DNA of 6,166 bases. Source: Bacteroidota bacterium (GTDB lineage: Bacteria > Bacteroidota > Bacteroidia > 2-12-FULL-35-15). The position numbers and the translations under genes were made by a program. Shown here one piece after another: positions 1 to 6,040 of this stretch (position 1 is the stretch's first letter; the number at the start of each line of letters is the position of its first letter). The stretch is taken from positions 1 to 6,166 of the forward strand of contig JAIOQD010000760.1 in assembly GCA_021413595.1 (NCBI GenBank), read 5' to 3'. The notes below the pieces were generated by a model. That model was not told where the DNA came from. It saw only the letters and a program-made list of their open reading frames with translations, and searched no databases.

Positions 1-205
1 ATTCGTCCTGCCTTTCCATACTCTCGCATGTGTATTGAATTGAATAGGTTGTTCCCTGCTCTTCATTAACCAACACCTTACAAATTTTATTTTCTAAAAA
101 ATGTCCTGTTTTCATTACATCCGGAATGTGTTTTTCTTTCATCCATTGCAGCCATTCTTCACGAACATCATTTTCAATGTTTACTGTTACATTATATATT
201 ATCAT
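1..205 (-). CDS. DUF4286 family protein, 3' end cut by window edge
   Basis: The first 68 codons of a small protein are visible; the ATG is at 205-203 and the frame runs off the left edge without a stop. The translation begins MIIYNVTVNI, followed by EEWLQWMKEKHIPDVM (residues 16-31), then GHFLENKI and a TTYSIQY strand. This order of a beta strand, a Trp-rich helix ending in HIPDVM, and a second strand is characteristic of the DUF4286 family of Bacteroidota, which are cytosolic proteins of roughly 100 residues with a likely ferredoxin-like fold and no assigned function; this recognition is from memory. There is no signal peptide. The gene follows the TPR protein gene in the same direction after a 120-bp gap that holds a REP-like repeat. 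From memory, DUF4286 genes in related genomes often sit between a TPR gene and rsmA, but rsmA would lie outside the window. No clear Shine-Dalgarno sequence precedes the ATG, only A/T-rich sequence, as is common in this phylum. Confidence 0.85.
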   Translation of the reverse strand, partial: MIIYNVTVNIENDVREEWLQWMKEKHIPDVMKTGHFLENKICKVLVNEEQGTTYSIQYTCESMERQDE

Positions 206-254
206 TTTTATTACGAATTTTAACGAATTATAAATATGCTTTTCTTATTGGGTC

Positions 255-307
255 ATGCTGAACTTGTTTCAGCATCTGATTTTGAGAACCTGAAACAAGT
301 TCAGGTT
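255..307. repeat. REP-like double hairpin (nested inverted repeat)
   Basis: Two hairpins stand side by side. The first has perfect 8-bp arms ATGCTGAA (255-262) and TTCAGCAT (268-275) around the loop CTTGT. The second has perfect 8-bp arms AACCTGAA (287-294) and TTCAGGTT (300-307) around ACAAG. The 15-base cores, 258-272 and 290-304, are exact reverse complements of each other, so the whole element could also fold as one larger stem. The element starts 18 bp after the stop codon of the TPR gene and lies upstream of the DUF4286 gene. Very similar intergenic sequences, with a core like TGAACTTGTTTCA, are dispersed in many Bacteroidota genomes as far as I recall, and paired hairpins of this form resemble REP/BIME elements moved by Y1-type transposases. 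It may affect termination or mRNA stability between the two genes. Confidence 0.8.
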
Positions 308-325
308 GATGTTGCTAACGTAAAA

Positions 326-2149
326 TTAATTGATTGTATCGCCCCTTAACTTTCTAAATCGTTTGCGCGCTTCCACCACATACAAACTTCCAGGAAACTT
401 TATCAATAATTGCTGGTACAACTCTTTTGCTTTGTCCAAATTTTTAAACTGACTTTCATTTAATTCGGCAAGTTTAAAAAGAGCATCATCACCCAAAATA
501 TCATCACCATACGTTTTTACGATGGAGTCGTAAAGGACTGCGGCTTCCATATAATTGCCATGTTTTAATACTATTTTGGCCTTTTTATATAGGATATCAT
601 CTGCTAAAGCATGGTTTGGAAATAATGTGTTGATAGAATCGAGCGTTATTTTTGCCTGTTCATCTTTGTTTTGAAATGCAAGCAGATCGGCACGTGAGAA
701 TATCATCAATGGTGCAACGTTAGTATCAATGGCCAGTGCATCACTAATGAGTAATGACAGATCCATCGCATCATTGGCGATAAGCTTTGCTGTTGCACCT
801 TTTAAAACATCCAACTGTGCCTGAGCCCACATAAAATCTCCGGTATAGTAGGATATTTTTGCATTACGGAATTTAGCCTCCTGCCCTATAGCATCATATT
901 TAAAAGACTTTTCCACCTGAGAATAACGTAAAGAGGCTTCCCAGATATCACCTGTCATCAATAAAATATCAGCCAATTCCAATTTACATTCTGCCTGAAT
1001 CGGTAAGGATAATTGTGGTAAAACAATAGCTTCTCCGAGCAATGCAATTGCATCATCCGGCTTATTTAAATAAAATGCCTGCAAGTGTGCCAGATTTTTT
1101 AAAAGTGGGACAGTACTGGCAGATTTCCCTAATTCAGTGATCGTAATTTGATAATTTTTTTCGAGTTCCGTTAAATCGATCAGATTATAATTTCCTTTCA
1201 AAACTATTTTCTGATAAGATACATCTAACAATTCCATACGAGCATTTGCATAAAAAAAATTGTCGCTACCTTTTGAAATAACGTATTGATAAGCCTTTAC
1301 TGCAACGTCATAACTTTCGTTCTGAGTACACAGTTTTGCTAAGTTCATTAATCTGCTGCCCTCTTCTTTTTTGCGTTTATCCAATGCTTTGGCTTGAATA
1401 AATGCGCCCTCAAAATCTTTTTGCTGAATCTGCATCCATATTAAAAGCTCCGAAAGGATTGTTTTATCCTGTTTTTTTGAAATACGTTTTAATAATTCGG
1501 CTTTTAATAATTCATTTTGTTTGGCATCAGCCTCATTACCAAAACTTGTTTGTAAGGCATTTTGAACACTTTGAATATATGAATCCTGACTTTCCAATAC
1601 ATCCAAATATTCATTTATCATTGCCATTCTATCCCCTTTTATGGCGTGAACATCGGCTAATTCAAAACTAAATGGGTAATCGTTCTCTGACATTTTTCTT
1701 CCCCTCAGATAGGTTGTAATGGCATAATCATATTGCTTTATTGCCATGAATGCTCTAGCAACAATAAAAACCTGATCATCGTGTTTGATGGATTTGATGG
1801 CTAATTCCCAACTGTTTTTTGACTTGCCTGAATCCTCAGCACGTTCATAAACTGTTCCCAGATCAACAAATAGATCAGGACTTTCAGGCTTATGTTTGAT
1901 CTGTTTTTTTACAACTTTTTCAGCCTTTTTAAATTCTTTTAATTCGAGCAAACAATTCAAATAAGGAGTATAAAATTCCTCTGACGATACTTTATTATAA
2001 AGCTTCTCGTAATAATCAAGTGCTTTTTCAAATTCTTTATTGTCATAAAATTGCTGGGCAAGCTGCAAATCGGTGTTTGTTTGTGCAGAAGTAAACAAAT
2101 GCAAAAATGCAAATGCGAAAAGGAATAATATATATTTTATTTTCTTCAA
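326..2149 (-). CDS. Exported tetratricopeptide-repeat protein (TTG start)
   Basis: This 607-residue protein is predicted to be exported to the periplasm or cell envelope. A lysine-containing n-region (KKIK), a hydrophobic stretch at residues 6-20 and a likely cleavage site near TSA/Q (residues 20-23) form a type I signal peptide with no lipobox. The mature part is nearly all helical repeats of about 34 residues: TPR-like units are clear at about 27-60, 61-125 and 126-190, and again at about 385-445 and 515-590. Units such as KAKELYQQLLIKFPGS near the C terminus resemble the TPR_6 type of YbgF/BamD-like envelope proteins. The middle (about 200-380) is more degenerate. No enzymatic domain is visible, so it is probably a scaffold or protein-binding factor. 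The start is TTG: the in-frame stop TAA lies 45 bases upstream and no ATG or GTG occurs between them, and the signal peptide begins directly at this TTG. The DUF4286 gene follows downstream. No specific function is recognised. Confidence 0.85.
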   Translation of the reverse strand: MKKIKYILFLFAFAFLHLFTSAQTNTDLQLAQQFYDNKEFEKALDYYEKLYNKVSSEEFYTPYLNCLLELKEFKKAEKVVKKQIKHKPESPDLFVDLGTVYERAEDSGKSKNSWELAIKSIKHDDQVFIVARAFMAIKQYDYAITTYLRGRKMSENDYPFSFELADVHAIKGDRMAMINEYLDVLESQDSYIQSVQNALQTSFGNEADAKQNELLKAELLKRISKKQDKTILSELLIWMQIQQKDFEGAFIQAKALDKRKKEEGSRLMNLAKLCTQNESYDVAVKAYQYVISKGSDNFFYANARMELLDVSYQKIVLKGNYNLIDLTELEKNYQITITELGKSASTVPLLKNLAHLQAFYLNKPDDAIALLGEAIVLPQLSLPIQAECKLELADILLMTGDIWEASLRYSQVEKSFKYDAIGQEAKFRNAKISYYTGDFMWAQAQLDVLKGATAKLIANDAMDLSLLISDALAIDTNVAPLMIFSRADLLAFQNKDEQAKITLDSINTLFPNHALADDILYKKAKIVLKHGNYMEAAVLYDSIVKTYGDDILGDDALFKLAELNESQFKNLDKAKELYQQLLIKFPGSLYVVEARKRFRKLRGDTIN

Positions 2150-2168
2150 AATGATCTTAACCTTAATT

Positions 2169-2185
2169 CCTCTGCAAAAAAGAGG
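2169..2185 (-). other. Small hairpin in the leader of the TPR gene
   Basis: The arms CCTCT and AGAGG enclose a 7-base loop and lie 19 bases upstream of the TTG start of the TPR gene. In the gene's transcript the second arm reads AGAGG, a purine-rich sequence like a Shine-Dalgarno, but it is too far from the start to be its ribosome site. The stem is only 5 bp, so it may be chance. It is recorded because the 89-bp gap between this gene and the one upstream shows no recognisable promoter or other structure. Confidence 0.2.
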
Positions 2186-2238
2186 ATGTTTTTAATATAA
2201 ACAGTTTATCTTTTATTTTCCTCAAAACACTCGCCTTA

Positions 2239-2541
2239 CTATTTGTACCCAATAATTTCCAATACTATGGCTTTGGCTTCAATATTCAAACCATTACGTA
2301 AAGTTACTAAACTTCCTTGTTTTAAATGCTCACCAAAGCCATGAGGAGCAAAAAACACGGCATTTATAACGGCACTTTGCCCTTGCTCTATCGGCTTTTT
2401 GTAAAGTTCTATCTGACATTCGGTAGAATAGCCCTTTGCGCCCTTCACATAAGCCTGAGGCCTGTAAATACCCATCAACTCGTAATTGCTAACATTTTCT
2501 ATCAGCAATTTTAGGATTAGGTATTTTTTGAGGTAAATCAT
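2239..2541 (-). CDS. Small protein resembling EF-Tu domain 3 on its own
   Basis: A 100-residue protein without signal peptide or membrane segment. The order of elements matches the C-terminal beta-barrel (domain 3) of elongation factor Tu: YRPQ at 26-29 corresponds to the EF-Tu YRPQF motif, GQSAVINAVFFAP at 54-66 to the strand that follows 'PGD' in EF-Tu, and LKQGSLVTLRNG (73-84) followed by IEAKAIVLEI (87-96) to the 'G..FAIREGG.TVGAGVV' end. The GTPase domain and domain 2 are absent, so it cannot be a translation factor. From memory, stand-alone proteins of this type occur in bacteria, often misannotated as EF-Tu-like, with no established role. The ATG at 2541 is assumed; Met23, just before the YRPQ strand, is an alternative, but it would remove the first strand of the barrel. 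A promoter-like box ends only 10 bp upstream of the ATG. The gene is separated from kmo by an inverted repeat and may be transcribed alone. Confidence 0.7.
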   Translation of the reverse strand: MIYLKKYLILKLLIENVSNYELMGIYRPQAYVKGAKGYSTECQIELYKKPIEQGQSAVINAVFFAPHGFGEHLKQGSLVTLRNGLNIEAKAIVLEIIGYK

Positions 2542-2551
2542 TTTTAGATTC

Positions 2552-2580
2552 CAAAGTTAGAATCAAGATATTAGAGTCAA
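2552..2580 (-). promoter_or_regulatory. Possible promoter of the EF-Tu-like gene
   Basis: On the minus strand, TAACTTTG (2559-2552) fits the Bacteroidota -7 consensus TAnnTTTG, and a TTG (2580-2578) lies 18 bp upstream as a possible -33 element. The box ends 10 bp before the annotated ATG, so the leader would be only a few bases long. The -33 element falls inside the left arm of the inverted repeat, so the repeat may have supplied part of this promoter. The motif is short and a chance match is possible. Confidence 0.35.
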
Positions 2581-2648
2581 GAACCAAGAGTGAGAATGTT
2601 ACTTATAAATCTTACATCTTGAGTCCTGATTCTTATTTCTTGAATTCT
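2559..2648. repeat. Long imperfect inverted repeat between kmo and the EF-Tu-like gene
   Basis: The left arm (2559-2589) is built on the word TCAAGA, with related CCAAGA; the right arm (2617-2648) carries its complement TCTTGA. With one gap, about 25 of 32 positions pair by my hand alignment, and the arms are separated by a 27-base spacer. The right arm begins 7 bp after the kmo stop codon, so a kmo transcript could end in this long stem, although no run of T follows it as in a classical terminator. The short-word structure (repeated TCAAGA units facing their complement) looks like a dispersed intergenic repeat or decayed MITE rather than a protein-binding operator. The sequence of this element is unrelated to that of the REP-like element at 255-307. 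Confidence 0.6.
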
Positions 2649-2655
2649 TGTTTCT

Positions 2656-4029
2656 CTACAAATACTTCAAAATTTCATTTTCCACCTCTTCAGTATCCCA
2701 TTTTTTTTCAATCTCTGGTATTGCCATCACTTTTTGCATTATGGATTCCTGTCTTTGTCCTTCGTTAAAGGCTTTAGAATAGCGAATATCCGGACTATAC
2801 GTTACCATTGAATAAAGCGGGATCCATTTATCGGGATACTTTTTACTAAAACCTGCTTCTATCTTTTTTTGCAATAAAAATTTAGGGTCGGCCGTTTTAT
2901 CACGCATTTCAATAAAATTCATAATTGCCAGATCAGCAATTGCATCAGCATCCGGTTTGCGTAAAGTTTTGTATTCCGATAAAATTTTTGCCCAGACTGT
3001 ATCAAAATTTTTCACTTCATTCGAAGCTGAATCGTGCTTTTCTATCAAGTCGTTTAACACCACACAATCCTCAAAGCCACAATTCATACCTTGTCCATAG
3101 AAGGGAACAATAGCATGTGCGGCATCACCGATCAAGCCAATTTTATTATCAAAGGTCCAAGGAAAACATTTCACTGTAACCAATGATGATGTTGGATTTT
3201 TTATAAAATCATCAATATAAGTAGGCATTAATGGGATAGCATCAGCAAATTCAGTTTCAAAAAATGCTTTTATTTGTTCCGGTGTTTTTAAATTTGCAAA
3301 AGATTTTTCTCCTTCAAAAGGTAAAAACAAGGTACAGGTAAAATTGCCGTCCATATTGGGTAATGCAATCATCATAAAACTTCCGCGCGGCCAAATGTGC
3401 AATGCATTTTTTTCTAATAAAAAACTTCCATTCTCACCTGCCGGAATAATTAATTCTTTATATCCCGCTTCAATATAATGTTGGTTGTATTCAAACAGAT
3501 CGCTTGTAAGCTGCATATTTAAACGCGATGCAGCAAAGGCTCCGTCTGCACCAAACAACAGATCACTTTGAACAACCGATGTTTTTTTCGATTCAGCATT
3601 TTCGAAATGAGCATTTAATTTATTTCTTTCGATGGTGGTGCAACGTTCACTAAAATGAATTTCTACGTTTGGCTGTTGCTCTGCCAGATCCATCAAACGC
3701 ATGTTTATTTCTGCACGTGAAACCGAATAAATCGCCTGGTTATCCTTTCCATACGGCTGATAAGCAGTTGAACCATCTTTATGATGAATTGCTCTGCCAT
3801 ACATTGGAATAGCAATTTTTCTTATTTCATCAGCAATACCAACTCCTTCTAATCCTTTCCAGCCGCGATCACTCAATGCAAGATTAATAGATTTGCCGGC
3901 CATTGTTTTTGCTTTGCGCATATCCGGTCTGCGTTCAAATACATTTACATGATATCCCCGTTTTGCTAAATATATTGATAAAAGCGAACCAACCAATCCG
4001 GCACCAACTATTGTTATTTTTTTACTCAT
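2656..4029 (-). CDS. kmo: Kynurenine 3-monooxygenase
   Basis: This FAD-dependent enzyme hydroxylates L-kynurenine to 3-hydroxykynurenine with NADPH and oxygen, a step of tryptophan breakdown that feeds de novo NAD synthesis. At 457 residues it has the usual length. The Rossmann motif GAGLVG (9-14) and Glu32 bind the FAD ADP part; GKSINLALSDRG (45-56) is a KMO signature; GADG (160-163) and GDAAHAIVPFYGQGMNCGFE (301-320) are the second and third FAD motifs of this hydroxylase class. Arg79 and Tyr93 have the same spacing as the substrate-carboxylate pair Arg84/Tyr98 of Pseudomonas fluorescens KMO, and Asn371 and Tyr406 match its Asn369/Tyr404 (residue numbers from memory). So the enzyme appears intact. 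The C terminus is not strongly hydrophobic, consistent with a soluble bacterial form rather than the membrane-anchored mitochondrial one. No other kynurenine-pathway gene is in the window. A -7-like box lies in the 45-bp gap upstream. Confidence 0.96.
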   Translation of the reverse strand: MSKKITIVGAGLVGSLLSIYLAKRGYHVNVFERRPDMRKAKTMAGKSINLALSDRGWKGLEGVGIADEIRKIAIPMYGRAIHHKDGSTAYQPYGKDNQAIYSVSRAEINMRLMDLAEQQPNVEIHFSERCTTIERNKLNAHFENAESKKTSVVQSDLLFGADGAFAASRLNMQLTSDLFEYNQHYIEAGYKELIIPAGENGSFLLEKNALHIWPRGSFMMIALPNMDGNFTCTLFLPFEGEKSFANLKTPEQIKAFFETEFADAIPLMPTYIDDFIKNPTSSLVTVKCFPWTFDNKIGLIGDAAHAIVPFYGQGMNCGFEDCVVLNDLIEKHDSASNEVKNFDTVWAKILSEYKTLRKPDADAIADLAIMNFIEMRDKTADPKFLLQKKIEAGFSKKYPDKWIPLYSMVTYSPDIRYSKAFNEGQRQESIMQKVMAIPEIEKKWDTEEVENEILKYL

Positions 4030-4046
4030 ACTTATTTGAATTTTAT

Positions 4047-4054
4047 CAAATTTA
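4047..4054 (-). promoter_or_regulatory. kmo: Possible -7 box upstream of kmo
   Basis: On the minus strand TAAATTTG fits the Bacteroidota -7 consensus TAnnTTTG and lies 17 bp before the kmo ATG. No TTG or TTTG is found at the expected 17-23 bp further upstream, so only half of the promoter is supported. If real, it gives kmo its own transcript with a leader of about ten bases, separate from the upstream DUF1801/YdeI gene. The same octamer occurs upstream of the DUF1287 gene. Confidence 0.3.
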
Positions 4055-4074
4055 TCACAAAAAAATTAACGGGA

Positions 4075-4680
4075 CTACATATATTTATCATTCAATCCTT
4101 GATTTTCGGCAATTTTTTCCAGGGCCTTCTCAATTCTTTTTTTTCTCGTTTCAATTTGTTTGGCACCTTCCATCCATCGCACGTAGTCTTTTCGTTTTGA
4201 ATAGCTCATGGTTTCAAAATTTTTTAAGGATTTATTTTTTGCCAGCATTTTTTTAAAATCTTCGGGTATCACAACTGTTTTATCTTTTGCCTCCGTCAGC
4301 TTCAAACCCTTTTCATTGTTCATTACTGCTTCGGTAATGTATTCAATTAACAGTTTTTCATCTACCTCTTTTATATCCGCATATTTAATGTGCCTGTTGT
4401 GCAAAGTTCCGGGATTTTGTTGTAACACTTTTTTCTTATCTTTCAGCAAAACGCCCTGATAAAAAACAAATGTTACGTGTTTTTTAAAATACCAAAAGCC
4501 GCAAACCATCCCATCTTTATAATAATTAGGTCCCCATTTCCAGTCTTCAATAATACCGGGCTCGGCTTTCATAATGATAGAACGTAATTTTTTACAAATT
4601 ATTTGCGCAAAAGGCTCTGCCTTTTCGATGCTCTCATCGATCAATTGCTTTGCATCGGGGTTGTGTTTTACTTTTGCCAT
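4075..4680 (-). CDS. DUF1801 / YdeI (OmpD-associated) two-domain protein
   Basis: A 201-residue cytosolic protein with two recognisable parts. Residues about 15-118 form a DUF1801 (YdhG-like) domain, an alpha/beta fold related to frataxin: a helix with IICKKLRSIIMKAEPGIIEDWKWG (27-50), then the strands KDGMVCGFWYFKKHVTFVFY. Residues about 135-195 form the YdeI/OmpD-associated domain (bacteriocin-protection, PF13376 type): IPEDFKKMLAKNKSLKNFE (138-156), then YSKRKDYVRWMEGAKQIETRKKRIEKAL (160-187), with the typical helix carrying RW and TRKKRI. This two-domain arrangement is common in Bacteroidota. The biochemical role is unknown; Salmonella YdeI is linked to polymyxin resistance, but this cannot be carried over. 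It follows the DUF1287 gene after 45 bp, in which I find no promoter, so the two may be cotranscribed. The very basic C terminus ends in a short acidic/polar tail. Confidence 0.85.
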   Translation of the reverse strand: MAKVKHNPDAKQLIDESIEKAEPFAQIICKKLRSIIMKAEPGIIEDWKWGPNYYKDGMVCGFWYFKKHVTFVFYQGVLLKDKKKVLQQNPGTLHNRHIKYADIKEVDEKLLIEYITEAVMNNEKGLKLTEAKDKTVVIPEDFKKMLAKNKSLKNFETMSYSKRKDYVRWMEGAKQIETRKKRIEKALEKIAENQGLNDKYM

Positions 4681-4725
4681 TGTTTCGGATTACTATTTTT
4701 TATATTGACAGGAAAACATCGTAAG

Positions 4726-5307
4726 TTATTTCCCATAGGTATAATGTCCTATAATCTTATACTCAAATAGGCAGTCGGCATGCACTTGCCCGCCTCCAAT
4801 ATTATGAACAATTAAATATCTTTTTCCATCTGCTGATTTTTTGTTCACAACTAGTCCAATGTGAGTTACCGCGCCACCTAAATTCCAGCAAACTATGTGC
4901 CCGGGCAAATAGTCTTCCGGTTTATTAGTAATGGGTTTAACTTGTCCGTGTCGGGTAAAGAATACCATTAAATTTGGAACTCTTCTGTGGTCGATATTTT
5001 TATCAGGGTGTTTCAGCCCCCAGGTTTTAGGGTATTTCTGAAAATTTGCTTTCATATCCTCATGCACCTCTTTTTGAAGATCTATTCCTAATTTTCTATA
5101 TGCCCGTATTACCACATCCGTGCAAACGCCTTTATCACTTGGAACATCACCGTTAGGGTAAGAAATAGTAAAGTAAGTGGGGTCATAAACCACTTTTTGC
5201 TTGGTTAATTCGGTGGTAGCATCCGAAAGCCGGACATAAAAATCAGTTTGACCAATCGCCAAGCAAGACCAAAGAATGAATAATAAGGTAAATAGTGGCG
5301 ATTTCAT
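4726..5307 (-). CDS. Exported DUF1287 protein, likely NlpC/P60-type Cys-His hydrolase
   Basis: A 193-residue protein with an N-terminal signal peptide (hydrophobic residues 5-17, likely cleavage near AIG/Q, 17-20), so probably periplasmic. The rest is a DUF1287 domain: DKGVCTDVVIRAYRKLGIDL (58-77), HEDM (82-85), NIDHRRVPNLMVFF (104-117), PGHIVCWNLGG (135-145), THIGLVV (148-154) and VHNIGGG (167-173). Cys62 at the start of a helix, His149 in THIG and His168 in the last strand have the order of the NlpC/P60 papain-like triad, which suggests cell-wall peptide or amide hydrolysis, but no substrate is proven for this family. A Cys15 in the signal peptide is preceded by LWS; Trp at that place is atypical for a lipobox, so lipidation is doubtful. 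It has its own possible promoter upstream and may share a transcript with the DUF1801/YdeI gene. Confidence 0.88.
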   Translation of the reverse strand: MKSPLFTLLFILWSCLAIGQTDFYVRLSDATTELTKQKVVYDPTYFTISYPNGDVPSDKGVCTDVVIRAYRKLGIDLQKEVHEDMKANFQKYPKTWGLKHPDKNIDHRRVPNLMVFFTRHGQVKPITNKPEDYLPGHIVCWNLGGAVTHIGLVVNKKSADGKRYLIVHNIGGGQVHADCLFEYKIIGHYTYGK

Positions 5308-5345
5308 ATTATGAGTATTATAGCATTACTTTTATCAAATAAAGC

Positions 5346-5365
5346 AGATAAAGTCCATTTTATCT
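5346..5365 (-). other. Hairpin in the leader of the DUF1287 gene
   Basis: Perfect 7-bp arms AGATAAA and TTTATCT surround a 6-base loop, 38 bp before the ATG of the DUF1287 gene and downstream of the possible promoter at 5385-5415, so it would be in the 5' untranslated mRNA. The stem is A/T-rich and weak. It could be a regulatory leader structure, a palindromic operator or chance. Confidence 0.3.
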
Positions 5366-5384
5366 CACTTTGGGGGGCTGAAGT

Positions 5385-5415
5385 CAAATTTAATAAAATT
5401 CTATATGACAATCAA
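5385..5415 (-). promoter_or_regulatory. Possible promoter of the DUF1287 gene
   Basis: On the minus strand, TAAATTTG (5392-5385) matches the Bacteroidota -7 consensus TAnnTTTG, and TTG (5415-5413) lies 20 bp upstream, within the accepted spacing for the -33 element. Transcription would start near 5378, giving a leader of about 70 bases. Its place in the gap after the hisIE stop fits a new transcription unit. The octamer is identical to that upstream of kmo. Confidence 0.45.
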
Positions 5416-5440
5416 CAAAACATTTTGTTAAACAATTTGG

Positions 5441-6040
5441 CTAACTTAAAGGCTTCTTTTCTCTATTTTTTAAGATAAGTTCAATATCCTCCAGCTTCAT
5501 ATTCTTTGCTTTCAGCAAAATCAAAAAGTGATAAAGCAGATCAGCTGCTTCGTTTTTAAATAGTTCGTCATTATTATCTTTTGCCTCAATAACCAGCTCT
5601 ATGGCTTCTTCACCTACTTTTTGAGCTACTTTATTTATGCCTCTTTTAAATAAGGCATTTGTATAAGATTTTTCATCATTTTCGTTAATGCGCTGTGAAA
5701 TAGTTTCTTCCAGTTTATACAAAAAACCTTTTGCCGTTTCCTCTCCAAAACAAGTTGATGAGCCAGTATGGCAAGTTGGACCTTTGGGTTCCGCTTTGAT
5801 AAGAATAGTGTCATTATCACAATCAATTTGAATATCCTTTACCAACAAAAAATTACCAGAACTTTCTCCTTTGGTCCACAAACGATTTTTGCTGCGGCTA
5901 AAGAAAGTAACTCTGCTTTCTTGTTGAGTTTTAAGAAACGCTTCTTCATTCATATATCCAAGCATGAGTACCTGGAATGTCCGGTAATCCTGTATAATAA
6001 CCGGCACTAATCCATTTGTTTTATTAAAATCTAAATTCAT
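5441..6040 (-). CDS. hisIE: Bifunctional phosphoribosyl-AMP cyclohydrolase / phosphoribosyl-ATP pyrophosphatase
   Basis: This fused enzyme performs steps two and three of histidine biosynthesis in the cytosol: the HisE part cleaves pyrophosphate from phosphoribosyl-ATP and the HisI part opens the purine ring of phosphoribosyl-AMP. HisI fills about residues 1-105: LMLGYMN (25-31), WTKGESSGN (55-63), the metal site DCDND (73-77) and CHTGSSTCF (90-98). Cys74, Cys90 and Cys97 have the same spacing as the zinc cysteines of the Methanothermobacter enzyme (93, 109, 116, from memory), so the active site is complete. HisE fills about 107-195, with [13 protein letters not shown] (141-153) and [14 protein letters not shown] (163-176), the EExxE and ExxD metal-binding helices of the MazG-like fold. 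Length 199 is normal for fused HisIE. Its ATG overlaps the hisF stop by four bases (ATGA), which suggests translational coupling. It appears to be the last gene of the his operon here. Confidence 0.97.
   Translation of the reverse strand: MNLDFNKTNGLVPVIIQDYRTFQVLMLGYMNEEAFLKTQQESRVTFFSRSKNRLWTKGESSGNFLLVKDIQIDCDNDTILIKAEPKGPTCHTGSSTCFGEETAKGFLYKLEETISQRINENDEKSYTNALFKRGINKVAQKVGEEAIELVIEAKDNNDELFKNEAADLLYHFLILLKAKNMKLEDIELILKNREKKPLS

Noticed and set aside
1253..1260. Run of eight A in the TPR gene, and a similar run of eight T at 2701-2708 in kmo, as programmed slippage sites
   Set aside because: The frames are open and family motifs continue on both sides; such runs encode Phe-Phe or Lys-Lys in AT-rich genes and no alternative product is suggested.
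1402..1671. Plus-strand open frame of 89 codons inside the TPR gene
   Set aside because: It lies wholly antisense to a well-supported TPR coding region and its translation, rich in His, Phe and Pro, resembles no family.
2326..2514. Plus-strand open frame opposite the EF-Tu-like gene
   Set aside because: The minus-strand frame has recognisable EF-Tu domain 3 motifs and fits the direction of all neighbours; the plus frame has neither.
3903..4256. Plus-strand open frame of 117 codons across the kmo start and the DUF1801/YdeI gene
   Set aside because: Antisense to two clear genes; its Phe-rich composition is what reverse-reading of Lys-rich AT-rich genes gives.
5254..5265. Cysteine in the DUF1287 signal peptide as a lipoprotein site
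   Set aside because: The preceding residues LWS do not fit a lipobox because Trp is at -2; a normal signal peptidase I site follows at AIG/Q.
5317..5322. TATAAT sequence on the minus strand just before the DUF1287 ATG
   Set aside because: It would be an E. coli-type -10 box, which the main Bacteroidota sigma factor does not favour, and it is too close to the ATG in AT-rich DNA to mean much.
5414..5429. Palindrome AACAAAA-CA-TTTTGTT 11 bp after the hisIE stop, as a his-operon terminator
   Set aside because: The stem is A/T-only apart from one G-C pair per arm, the loop is 2 bases, and no T run follows on the minus strand; not a credible intrinsic terminator.
5635..6010. Other open frames within hisIE on both strands
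   Set aside because: hisIE is certain across this region; the others are overlapping shadows without family resemblance.
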